Of a stretch of DNA of 19,479 nt, positions 6,633 through 14,057 are shown piece by piece. Both the position numbers and the translations under genes were made by a program. This DNA comes from Competibacteraceae bacterium UBA3908. GTDB taxonomy: Bacteria; Pseudomonadota; Gammaproteobacteria; Competibacterales; Competibacteraceae. The stretch covers positions 1 through 19,479 of the forward strand of contig DGFE01000185.1 of assembly GCA_002391525.1 (NCBI GenBank), given 5' to 3'. Under the pieces are notes generated by a model. That model searched no databases. It was not told the DNA's origin and was given only the letters and a program-made list of their open reading frames with translations. Position 1 is the first letter of the stretch. Each line of letters opens with the position of its first letter.

Positions 6633-7522
6633 TAGGGGGCGCGATAGCGATGAACACGAACCGAAGGCAAAAAGGGATCATCCTCGATTCGTACATCCGC
6701 CCGCCGCAATCTGGGATTGGCTGGAGGTTCCGGTGCGACAGGCACGAATTCGGGCAGGCGCTCGCCGCGTTGCAACGGTACCAGAATCGGCAGGGGAGCC
6801 TGCATGAGCCGGCGCTGTACCCCGGCGCCCACGGGCGCCGCGAAGACGATGTTGGCGCGCAGATGCGGACAGACGCCGCGGACGCGCGCCAGCATCTCAT
6901 CGTCGCGGATTTGCGCCAGCCGCTGCAATTCCAGTTGAATCTGAGGGGTTTCGACCCGCTGTTCCAGCAAACGCCGGGCGGCAGCAACGCTGGTGCGCTG
7001 GATGACCCGGCCCTGTTTGGACCAGGTGAAGCCGATTTTCAGCGGACGCTGCTCGAGCAGGGGAATATGTCGGTAAGCCTGCTTGAGATTGAGCCGAGCC
7101 GCACCCATCCGTCGCATCGCCACCGCAACGGATTCCTGGCGCCGGTGCAGGTCGGCCATGGCGGCATTCGCTTCGAGTCGCCCAAGCGTTTTCAGAGCCA
7201 GCACGGCTCCCTTGAAATCGTCCTTGGCGGTGTTGCAAGCACGCGCGGCCGCCAAGGTATCGGAGCCGGCGCCAATGATACCCGGGCAGGTGAGCGTCTC
7301 TCGGCCATCCTGGCTGTCTTCGTACCAAAGCGCCCGATAGAGTTGGATGGCCTTGAACCGCATGTCGAGCCCATCGATGAGTTCGGATTCGGTGCGCGAA
7401 ACCCATGCCGGCAGTGTCGTGTCTTGTCGGACCGCCGCGCAGAACGCATCCAGCCGCGCCAGCAATGCCTCAAAGCTGGCCAATAACGTCACTCGCAGTG
7501 CGACCGCCGATGAAACGCGCAT
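6620..7522 (-). CDS. tus: Tus-like DNA replication terminus site-binding protein
   Basis: A 300-residue protein whose segments follow E. coli Tus (309 residues) in order, compared from memory. SFEALLARLDAFCAAVRQ (16-33) matches the Tus N-terminal helix TFRQMEQELAIFAAHLEQ; LYRALWYEDSQDGRE (61-75) and CPGII (79-83) match FRHLF and LPGVL; QAYRHIPLL (148-156), then LKIGFTW (161-167) and GRVIQRTSVAAARRLLE (171-187), match NAYRTLTVL, LRFGW and HIIKNLHRDEVLAQLE; PLPILVPL (243-250) matches PTPLIALI. Tus binds Ter sites and blocks replication forks from one side. The inter-domain part is shorter than in E. coli, and the His of the E. coli lock (His144) has no obvious counterpart. The ATG at 7522 has an AAGGGGAAGG ribosome site. 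The gene sits alone between cysB and glgX with its own predicted promoter. Family assignment is by eye; fork arrest and site specificity are inferred. Confidence 0.72.
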   Translation of the reverse strand: MRVSSAVALRVTLLASFEALLARLDAFCAAVRQDTTLPAWVSRTESELIDGLDMRFKAIQLYRALWYEDSQDGRETLTCPGIIGAGSDTLAAARACNTAKDDFKGAVLALKTLGRLEANAAMADLHRRQESVAVAMRRMGAARLNLKQAYRHIPLLEQRPLKIGFTWSKQGRVIQRTSVAAARRLLEQRVETPQIQLELQRLAQIRDDEMLARVRGVCPHLRANIVFAAPVGAGVQRRLMQAPLPILVPLQRGERLPEFVPVAPEPPANPRLRRADVRIEDDPFLPSVRVHRYRAPYRFG

Positions 7523-7556
7523 GTGCGTTCGCCTTCCCCTTTGCTTAACGAGTCAT

Positions 7557-7585
7557 CTTATATCATCTTTTTAACCAAATTCCAA
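7557..7585 (-). promoter_or_regulatory. Predicted promoter of the Tus-like gene
   Basis: On the minus strand TTGGAA (7580-7585, 4/6) and TATAAG (7557-7562, 5/6) are 17 bases apart. Transcription would begin near 7550, leaving a leader of about 28 bases with the ribosome site. Copy C of the TTATATCATC motif overlaps the -10 box, an arrangement that would allow autorepression, as known for E. coli tus, where a Ter site overlaps the promoter. Confidence 0.45.
7558..7567 (-). promoter_or_regulatory. Copy C of the TTATATCATC motif, over the -10 of the Tus-like gene; candidate operator
   Basis: TTATATCATC (GATGATATAA on the coding strand) overlaps the predicted -10 of the Tus-like gene and recurs exactly past its stop codon. 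The coding-strand form ATGATATAA shares seven of nine positions with ATGTTGTAA of the E. coli Ter core (from memory) but lacks the conserved following C. Assignment as a Ter-like operator is inference. Confidence 0.35.
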
Positions 7586-7616
7586 AAAAACGACAACTCC
7601 CACACCGACAAGCCAA

Positions 7617-8591
7617 TCAATAAACCGGCAACTCCAGCGCTTCAAACAACGAGGCAATCTCCTCGGCGGATTGCATCCGCTCTACCAACCGTACCCGCTC
7701 CCGCGTCAGATGCGGAGCGAACAACTCGATAAAATCGTACATGTAGCAACGCAGGAAGGTACCCCGCCTGAAGCCGATCTTAGTCACATTGGCGGCGAAC
7801 AAATGACCGGCATCCAATCGCACCAAATCCTGATCCTGCCGCGGGTCATACGCCATGCGAGCGACAATCCCAACCCCCATCCCCAAACGGACGTATGTCT
7901 TGATAACGTCAGCGTCGGTCGCTGTAAAAACCACATTCGGCTTAAGCTGGGCGTTGCGAAAAGCTTCGTCCAACTGCGAGCGGCCCGTGAAACCGAACAC
8001 ATAGGTAACCAGCGGGTAGCGGGCAACATCGTGCAGGGTCAACCGGTCCAATTCGGTCAGTGGGTGTCCGCTGGGCACCAGCACGCAGCGCTGCCAAACA
8101 TAGCAGGGCATCATGGCCAGGTCCTCAAACAACTCCAGGGACTCGGTGGCAATCGCGAAGTCCACCTCGCCCGATTGCACCAATTCGGCGATCTGAGACG
8201 GCGATCCCTGGTGGACCTGCAAGCCGACCGCCGGATAACGTTCCCGAAAGAGCTTGATCACGGGCGGCAGGGCGTAACGCGCCTGGGTGTGCGTGGTGGC
8301 GATGGACAAACTGCCACGCCGGTCGTCGCGATACTCCTCCGCCAGAATCTGGATGTTGTTGACTTCACGCAGAATACTGTCGGCCTTGGCGATAATCTGA
8401 TGGCCGACAGGCGTTATCTCGGTCAAGTGCTTGCCATTACGGCTGAACAGTTCCACCCCCAACTCTTCCTCCAGCAACCGCAGTTGCTTGCTGATACCGG
8501 GTTGGGAGGTATACAGGCTGTCCGCCGCGGCGGAAATGTTCAGATTGTTGCGGACGATAGCCGTCAGATAACGCAATTGTTGCAGTTTCAC
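7617..8591 (-). CDS. cysB: LysR-type sulfur regulator CysB
   Basis: A 324-residue LysR-family activator of sulfate uptake and cysteine biosynthesis genes, exactly the length of E. coli CysB. The N-terminal helix-turn-helix includes LYTSQPGISKQLRLLEEELG (26-45). The effector domain carries IATTHTQARYALP, placing Thr100, Thr102 and Gln103 at the ligand-contact positions of E. coli CysB, and TATDADVIKTYVRLGMGVGI further on. The start is the GTG at 8591: it gives VKLQQLRYL, matching MKLQQLRYI of E. coli, has a GGCGGAG site six bases upstream, and overlaps the stop of the glgA remnant by four bases (GTGA). A longer reading from an ATG at 8693 would overlap the remnant and has no homology. It likely regulates the cysTWA operon 3.5 kb downstream. 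Confidence 0.95.
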   Translation of the reverse strand: MKLQQLRYLTAIVRNNLNISAAADSLYTSQPGISKQLRLLEEELGVELFSRNGKHLTEITPVGHQIIAKADSILREVNNIQILAEEYRDDRRGSLSIATTHTQARYALPPVIKLFRERYPAVGLQVHQGSPSQIAELVQSGEVDFAIATESLELFEDLAMMPCYVWQRCVLVPSGHPLTELDRLTLHDVARYPLVTYVFGFTGRSQLDEAFRNAQLKPNVVFTATDADVIKTYVRLGMGVGIVARMAYDPRQDQDLVRLDAGHLFAANVTKIGFRRGTFLRCYMYDFIELFAPHLTRERVRLVERMQSAEEIASLFEALELPVY

Positions 8592-8806
8592 GACAGACTC
8601 CGCCTGGAAGAATCGACAACCAGCAGCACGCGACAGCGTTCCAGACAGCGCGCGGCGTTGATGATCCAATTGAAATCGCGGTACAAGGGGCACAAGGCGG
8701 ACGGCAACACGCCGCCGACATCCGCCAGACCATCGGTCTTGGCCAACGGATACACCTCGGTGGTCGCGTACAAAACTCGCAACCGTTCGTCAGTCACGCC
8801 ACTCAT
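8588..8806 (-). pseudogene. glgA: Internally deleted glycogen synthase remnant (glgA N-terminus fused to C-terminus)
   Basis: A 72-codon open frame starts with the GlgA N-terminus, LRVLYATTEVYPLAKTDGL then ADVGGVLPSAL (residues 9-38), which in intact enzymes binds ADP-glucose through a KTGGL loop. The next residues, RDFNWIINAARCLERCRVLL (43-62), resemble the GlgA C-terminal end, typically DFSWxxSAxRYLxLYRxLL. So about 400 or more codons appear to have been lost in frame. Within the kept part the second Gly of KTGG is Asp (KTDG), which also argues for decay. The frame overlaps the glgB stop by 17 bases and the cysB start by four. It cannot be a functional glycosyltransferase. The N-terminal match is clear; the C-terminal match is short. 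An assembly collapse is an alternative. Confidence 0.75.
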
Positions 8807-11030
8807 CGCCCAGGGTCGCTTCAGCAGGCGTCAGCACGATACCGGTCAAGGGGGGCAGATCGATCACCAAGGAGTAAGATTGTCCCATATGGAACACCGG
8901 TGTGGCATAGACATCGCCGTTCATCCCGCCATCGCCACCGTAGCGGAGAGCATCGGAATTGATGACTTCTCGATACATTCCCGGCAGTGGAACACCCACG
9001 CGATAGTCGCAACGGGCCAGCGCCGCGAAATTGAAAACGACCACTGCGATCTGAGGTTCGCCGCCCCGGCGCAGATAGACCATGACCGACTGGGCGGCGT
9101 CGTGGCAGTCCAGCCATTCGAAACCATCCTGGGTAAACTCGCGCGCATGCAGGCCAGCCATGATCCGGTAGGCAAGGTTGAGGTCGCGAATCAGCGTCTG
9201 GACGCCGCGGTGCTCCGGTTGGCCCAGCAATTCCCAATCGAGCGCCCCCGCGTGATCCCATTCCCGTTCCTGAGCCAGCTCGTTGCCCATGAACAGAAAT
9301 TTCTTGCCCGGATAGGTCCACATGTAGACGTAAAGCAGCCGCAGGCTGGCAAAGCGTTGCCGCCGGTCTCCCGGCATTCTCGCCAGCAGCGAGCCTTTAC
9401 CGTGAACTACTTCATCGTGGGACAGGGGCAGCATGAAATTTTCGGTGAAGGCGTACAGCAAGCCGAAGGTCAGCAGTTCGTGATGATGGCGGCGCAAGGC
9501 GGGATCGAGCGCGAGGTATTCCAGGGTATCGTGCATCCAGCCCATGTTCCATTTCATCCCGAAGCCCAGGCCGCCCATCCAGGCGGGCCGGGTAACCAGC
9601 GGCCAGGCGGTGGATTCCTCGGCGATCATCAACACGCCCGGATAGCGGCGGTGAATGATTTCATTCAATTCGCGCAGGAAAGTGATCGCCTCCAGATTTT
9701 CGTTCCCGCCGAAGGGATTGGGCGCCCATTCGCCCGATTCACGCGCATAGTCCAGATATAGCATGGAGGCGACGGCATCCACCCGCAAGCCGTCCAGATG
9801 GCATTCCTCCAGCCAGAAGCAGGCGCTGGCCAGCAAAAAATTCTTTACCTGGTTGCGGCTATAATTAAAAACCAGGGTGCCCCAACCGCGATGTTCGCGG
9901 CGGGTCGGGTCCTCGTACTCATAAAGATGGGTGCCGTCGAACCGCGCCAAGCCGTGTTCGTCCTTGGGAAAATGGCCAGGCACCCAGTCCAGGATCACGC
10001 CGATGCCCGCCTGGTGGCAATAGTCCACGAACCGGCGAAAATCGTCCACCGTGCCGTAGCGGCTGGTCGGGGCGAAATAACCGGTCGGTTGATAGCCCCA
10101 GGAGGCGTCCAGGGGATGTTCGGTAATGGGCATCAGTTCGATGTGGGTAAAACCCAGCGAGCCGACATACGCGACCAGCCGCCGGGCCAGCTCTTGATAG
10201 GACAGGTAATCACCCGAGTCATTCCGTTGCCAGGAACCGAGGTGCACCTCATAGACCGACAGTGGCGCCTGCGCCCAATCCCGCCGCCGCCGCCGCGCCG
10301 TCCAGGTTTCGTCGCGCCAGGAATGGGCGGTATTGTCGGCCACGACCGAGGCGACTGCTGGCCGCCGCTCGAAACAGCGGCCATAGGGGTCGATCTTACG
10401 CAGCAGTTCACCCGTCTCCCGGACCCGGATCTCGAACTGGTAACGCGCGCCGATGCCCGCGCCCGGTACAAACAATTCCCAAACATGGCCACGGCGGCGC
10501 AGGGGATGACGCAGGCCGTCCCAGTCGTTGAAATCGCCGACGACGCTGACCCGTTCGGCATTCGGCGCCCACACCGAAAACAGGACTCCGGTGACGCCGT
10601 CCACCAGCCGCGGATGCGCGCCCAACACCCGATAGGCATGCAAGTGGCGGCCCTCGTTGAACAGGTGCAGATCGTACAGGCTCAGCTGCGGAGCAAAGCT
10701 GTAGGGATCGTGCGCCAGATTCTCACGGCCGCTGGCGTCAGTCCAGGCCAGTCGATAATGCGGAGGCAGGGCGCTGGCCGGGCCTTGCCACTCGAACAGA
10801 TCGGTGTCCGCCAGCCGCTCCAGGGCTTGACCGATATCGGCCAATCCGACCTGCCGGGCGCCGGGCAAAAACACGCGGATGGTTACGCGTTCGCCACGGC
10901 CATGACGGCCGAGCACCGCGAACGGATCGGGATGGCGTCCTTCGCGCAGCAAGATGGCGTCGCCGATGAGTTGACCGTCGGCGGATCGAGCTTGATTCGG
11001 GATAGCGTCGTTATCGTCAGGGTGCGTCAT
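8790..11030 (-). CDS. glgB: 1,4-alpha-glucan branching enzyme GlgB
   Basis: A 746-residue GH13 branching enzyme that cuts an alpha-1,4 chain and rejoins it as an alpha-1,6 branch on glycogen. It has the long proteobacterial architecture: an extra N-terminal module (residues 20-115), a CBM48 domain (LFSVWAPNAERVSVVGDFNDW, starting at residue 150), the catalytic barrel and a C-terminal beta domain. Catalytic residues are Asp418 in GLRVDAVASM, Glu471 in LMIAEEST and Asp539 in LPLSHDEVVHGK, with the same mutual spacing as Asp405, Glu458 and Asp526 of E. coli. The ATG at 11030 has GGGAGG upstream, at a rather long spacing. The 3' end overlaps the glgA remnant by 17 bases, recalling a former glgB-glgA pair. 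It is divergent from glgC across a 215-base control region. Confidence 0.96.
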   Translation of the reverse strand: MTHPDDNDAIPNQARSADGQLIGDAILLREGRHPDPFAVLGRHGRGERVTIRVFLPGARQVGLADIGQALERLADTDLFEWQGPASALPPHYRLAWTDASGRENLAHDPYSFAPQLSLYDLHLFNEGRHLHAYRVLGAHPRLVDGVTGVLFSVWAPNAERVSVVGDFNDWDGLRHPLRRRGHVWELFVPGAGIGARYQFEIRVRETGELLRKIDPYGRCFERRPAVASVVADNTAHSWRDETWTARRRRRDWAQAPLSVYEVHLGSWQRNDSGDYLSYQELARRLVAYVGSLGFTHIELMPITEHPLDASWGYQPTGYFAPTSRYGTVDDFRRFVDYCHQAGIGVILDWVPGHFPKDEHGLARFDGTHLYEYEDPTRREHRGWGTLVFNYSRNQVKNFLLASACFWLEECHLDGLRVDAVASMLYLDYARESGEWAPNPFGGNENLEAITFLRELNEIIHRRYPGVLMIAEESTAWPLVTRPAWMGGLGFGMKWNMGWMHDTLEYLALDPALRRHHHELLTFGLLYAFTENFMLPLSHDEVVHGKGSLLARMPGDRRQRFASLRLLYVYMWTYPGKKFLFMGNELAQEREWDHAGALDWELLGQPEHRGVQTLIRDLNLAYRIMAGLHAREFTQDGFEWLDCHDAAQSVMVYLRRGGEPQIAVVVFNFAALARCDYRVGVPLPGMYREVINSDALRYGGDGGMNGDVYATPVFHMGQSYSLVIDLPPLTGIVLTPAEATLGDEWRD

Positions 11031-11122
11031 CAGGAAGGCGATCCTCCCGATTCACCCGGTCGTTCCACGCAGTCCCGGCTGGGGCCGCGGCGGCAACGGG
11101 TTGCAATCGGGACCTACTATGT

Positions 11123-11139
11123 AAACGTCGTCAACGTTT
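11123..11139. promoter_or_regulatory. Dyad operator-like sequence between glgB and glgC
   Basis: AAACGT and ACGTTT are perfect 6-base inverted arms around a 5-base centre (17 bases total). They lie in the 215-base divergent region, about 105 bases before glgC and 95 before glgB. The AAACG/CGTTT arms resemble half-sites of LacI/GalR-family operators, though the spacing is wider than the classic form. No regulator gene of that family is in the window. Clear -35/-10 boxes could not be assigned for either gene. Confidence 0.4.
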
Positions 11140-11141
11140 CA

Positions 11142-11159
11142 GCGTCCGTTCGCGGACGC
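11142..11159 (+). promoter_or_regulatory. Perfect 7-bp stem-loop with UUCG loop upstream of glgC
   Basis: GCGTCCG TTCG CGGACGC folds into a perfect 7-base-pair hairpin with a UUCG tetraloop on the plus strand, two bases after the dyad at 11123-11139 and 86 bases before the glgC ATG. No U-tract follows, so it is not an intrinsic terminator. It could be a leader hairpin in glgC mRNA or part of an extended operator. Confidence 0.5.
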
Positions 11160-11245
11160 CGTGGCCAGGAAGCGGCCCATCACCATACCGCCTGGTCTCC
11201 AAACCCGAGAATCGGGAAAGCATAGCAGAGAGGGATACCAAACGC

Positions 11246-12517
11246 ATGAGCACCACCATCACCTCACGTTTCGTCAGCCGCCTGACCCGGGAAACGCTGG
11301 CGCTGATCCTGGCGGGCGGGCGCGGCAGCCGGCTCAAGCAGCTCACGCTGTGGCGCGCCAAGCCAGCGACGCCGTTCGGCGGCAAATATCGAATCATCGA
11401 TTTTCCGCTGTCCAATTGCATCAACTCGGGAATCCGGCGGATTTGCGTGCTGACCCAGTACAAGGCGCATTCCCTGATCCAGCATATCCAGCGCGGTTGG
11501 GGTTTTCTGCGCGGCGAATTCGGCGAATTCGTGGAGCTGCTGCCGGCCCAGCAGCGCATCGACGAAGCCTCGTGGTATCGGGGAACCGCCGATGCCGTCT
11601 ACCAGAATCTGGACATCATTCGCAACCACGACCCCGAATTCGTGCTGATCCTGGCGGGCGATCACATTTATAAGATGGACTATGGTCCGATGCTGGCCCA
11701 TCATTTTGAAAGCAAGGCCGAGGTCACGGTCGGCAGCGTCGAGGTGCCGCGGAAGCGGGCGTGCGAATTCGGGGTGCTGACGGTCAACGAGCGCAACGAG
11801 GTCATCCGGTTCACGGAAAAGCCCAGGGAACCGGAAACCCTGCCGGGACGGGAGAACGTGGCGCTGGCCTCGATGGGCATTTACGTGTTCAATACCCAAT
11901 TCCTGTACGAGCAGTTGATCGCGGATGCCGAGGCGGCGGAGTCCAACCACGATTTTGGCAAGGATGTGCTGCCGGGTCTGATCGGGCGGCATCGGATCGT
12001 GACCTATCCGTTCCGCGACGTGCAAACCAAGGCACAGAGCTACTGGCGCGATGTCGGAACGGTGGACGCGTTCTGGGAGGCGAACATGGAGCTGGTCGGC
12101 GTGGATCCGGAGCTGAATCTGTACGATGAGCACTGGCCAATCTGGACCTATCAGGAACAGTTGCCGCCCGCCAAGTTCGTCTTCGACGACGAAGGTCGTC
12201 GGGGCATGGCGGTGGATTCGATGGTGGCAGATGGCTGCATCATTTCCGGCGGCTACGTGAATCACTCGCTGCTGTTTCCCGGCGTCCAGGTCCATTCCTA
12301 CGTCCGGTTGCGAGACGCGGTGGTGTTGCCCGGCGTCGATATCGGTCGCTACTGCCAGCTCAACAAGGTGATCATCGACCGGGCGTGCATCATTCCGCCC
12401 GGAACGGTGGTCGGCGAAAATCCCGAGGAGGATGCGCGGCGCTTTTATCGGACCGAGCAGGGAGTGGTCCTGATCACGCGTGAAATGCTGGGCCAGGAAT
12501 ATCCCCGCGCTCGTTGA
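11246..12517 (+). CDS. glgC: Glucose-1-phosphate adenylyltransferase GlgC
   Basis: A 423-residue enzyme making ADP-glucose from ATP and glucose-1-phosphate, the committed step of bacterial glycogen synthesis. Visible motifs are the nucleotide-binding loop LAGGRGSRL (22-30), Lys39 in AKPATPFGGKYRIIDF (the fructose-1,6-bisphosphate-contact lysine of E. coli), WYRGTADAVYQN (110-121), LAGDHIYKMDY with Asp139, and FTEKP with Lys192 for glucose-1-phosphate. A left-handed beta-helix domain follows (DAVVLPGVDIGRYCQLNKVI region). Length fits E. coli GlgC (431). The ATG at 11246 is preceded by GAGAGG at 12 bases. It opens a plus-strand run with malQ 64 bases downstream. Because the local glgA is broken, its product must be used by a synthase encoded elsewhere, or by another ADP-glucose user. 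Confidence 0.96.
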   Translation: MSTTITSRFVSRLTRETLALILAGGRGSRLKQLTLWRAKPATPFGGKYRIIDFPLSNCINSGIRRICVLTQYKAHSLIQHIQRGWGFLRGEFGEFVELLPAQQRIDEASWYRGTADAVYQNLDIIRNHDPEFVLILAGDHIYKMDYGPMLAHHFESKAEVTVGSVEVPRKRACEFGVLTVNERNEVIRFTEKPREPETLPGRENVALASMGIYVFNTQFLYEQLIADAEAAESNHDFGKDVLPGLIGRHRIVTYPFRDVQTKAQSYWRDVGTVDAFWEANMELVGVDPELNLYDEHWPIWTYQEQLPPAKFVFDDEGRRGMAVDSMVADGCIISGGYVNHSLLFPGVQVHSYVRLRDAVVLPGVDIGRYCQLNKVIIDRACIIPPGTVVGENPEEDARRFYRTEQGVVLITREMLGQEYPRAR

Positions 12518-12581
12518 ACGGCGCGTGCCGTTTTCCCCCGAATCGTCACTCTTCACCACAATGACTCAGGAGTTATCACGC

Positions 12582-14057
12582 ATGAGCCAAGGCTCGCCTT
12601 TCGACCGGCGGCGCGCGGGATTGTTGTTACACCCGACCTCGCTTCCCGGAGGTTACGACAACGGCGATCTGGGCCCGGAAGCGTACCGGTTCCTGGATTT
12701 CATGGCCGCCTGCGGGTTTACGGTCTGGCAGACGTTGCCGCTGGGACCGCCGCACGACGATCGGTCGCCGTATTCGGCACAGTCGGTTCACGCCGGCAAT
12801 CCACGCCTGATCGCGCTGGAGCCGTTGATCGAGGCGGGTTGGTTGCGAGCGGACGAGGGGCCGCGAACCGGCGAGGATGGGTGGACGTACCGTCAACGGC
12901 GGCTGATCGAGGCTCGAGAAGGTTTCGAGCAACAGGGCGGAATGGAAGGAGAGGCTTACGAGACCTTTCGGGGCCAGCATCACTATTGGCTGAACGACTA
13001 CGCCCTGTATCAGGCGTTGCGCGCGGCCCATGGACAAGCGGCGTGGTTCGATTGGCCCCGTGAAGTGCGCGACCGTCAGCGGGAAACGCTGGCGGTCATG
13101 CGGCGGCACTATCGAGAAGCGATCAGCCAGTGCGAGTTCGAGCAATTCCTGTTCTACGGACAGTGGACGGCGCTCAAACGGTACGCCAACGAGCACGGTA
13201 TCCTGATCTTCGGCGATATTCCTCTGTTCGTCGGTTACGACAGCGCCGACGTCTGGGCACGGCGCGATTGCTTCCTGCTGGATGACGAGGGGCGACGGGA
13301 AGTGGTCGCCGGCGTGCCGCCGGATTACTTCTCCGCCACCGGCCAGTTGTGGGGGAACCCGCACTATGCCTGGGAGTCGATGCGCGCCGATGGTTTCCAA
13401 TGGTGGAAAGAGCGCATCCGCACGCAGCTCACGCAGTTCGATCTGTTGCGGATCGACCATTTCCGGGGACTGGAGGCGTACTGGGAAATTCCGGCCAGCG
13501 CCGAAACCGCGGTATCCGGGCAGTGGCGACCGGCGCCGGGCGACGAGTTGTTCCGGGCGTTGCGCGCCGAATTCGGTCGGCTGCCGCTGGTGGCGGAAGA
13601 TCTTGGCATCATCACTCCGGAAGTCGAAGTCTTGCGCGACGGTCACGGTTTACCGGGCATGAAGGTGCTGCACTTCGCTTTCGGCGGCGGGGCGGACAAC
13701 CCGTATCTGCCGCACAATCACGTTCTCAAGTCGGTGGTTTACAGTGGCACGCACGACAACAACACCACCCGGGGCTGGTTCGAGGAACTGGACGAGGGGA
13801 CCCGGGCGCATCTGTTCGACTATTTGGGTGGGGGACCGGAGCAGATACCGGAGTTGCTGACGCGGGCGGCGTTCGCCTCGGTGGCGCGGCTGGCGGTGGT
13901 GCCGATGCAGGATGTGCTGGAACTCGGCAGCGAGAGCCGGATGAACCGGCCGGGCGTCGCCGATGGCAACTGGTGCTGGCGGTTTCGCTGGGAGCAGGTC
14001 GGGCCGCGGGTGGCGGAGCATTACCGCCATCTGCTGCAACTGTACGGGCGGGTGTGA
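12582..14057 (+). CDS. malQ: 4-alpha-glucanotransferase (amylomaltase) MalQ
   Basis: A 491-residue GH77 enzyme that transfers maltosyl and longer units between malto-oligosaccharides, recycling chains released by GlgX. It starts with RRAGLLLHPTSLPGGYDNGDLG, as in short bacterial and plant-type amylomaltases. Catalytic residues are nucleophile Asp292 in LLRIDHFRGLEAYWEIPA, acid/base Glu339 in LPLVAEDLG and Asp392 in SGTHDNNTTRGW. The ATG at 12582 is chosen because AGGAG sits nine bases upstream and homology begins soon after; the in-frame ATG at 12561 has no ribosome site, and a longer frame from 12480 would overlap glgC. Its TGA is followed directly by the guaC ATG, so the two are translationally linked. 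Confidence 0.95.
   Translation: MSQGSPFDRRRAGLLLHPTSLPGGYDNGDLGPEAYRFLDFMAACGFTVWQTLPLGPPHDDRSPYSAQSVHAGNPRLIALEPLIEAGWLRADEGPRTGEDGWTYRQRRLIEAREGFEQQGGMEGEAYETFRGQHHYWLNDYALYQALRAAHGQAAWFDWPREVRDRQRETLAVMRRHYREAISQCEFEQFLFYGQWTALKRYANEHGILIFGDIPLFVGYDSADVWARRDCFLLDDEGRREVVAGVPPDYFSATGQLWGNPHYAWESMRADGFQWWKERIRTQLTQFDLLRIDHFRGLEAYWEIPASAETAVSGQWRPAPGDELFRALRAEFGRLPLVAEDLGIITPEVEVLRDGHGLPGMKVLHFAFGGGADNPYLPHNHVLKSVVYSGTHDNNTTRGWFEELDEGTRAHLFDYLGGGPEQIPELLTRAAFASVARLAVVPMQDVLELGSESRMNRPGVADGNWCWRFRWEQVGPRVAEHYRHLLQLYGRV

Noticed and set aside
7671..9761. 696-codon plus-strand open frame across cysB, the glgA remnant and glgB
   Set aside because: It is antisense to clear genes, has no recognisable domain, and is compositionally a shadow frame.
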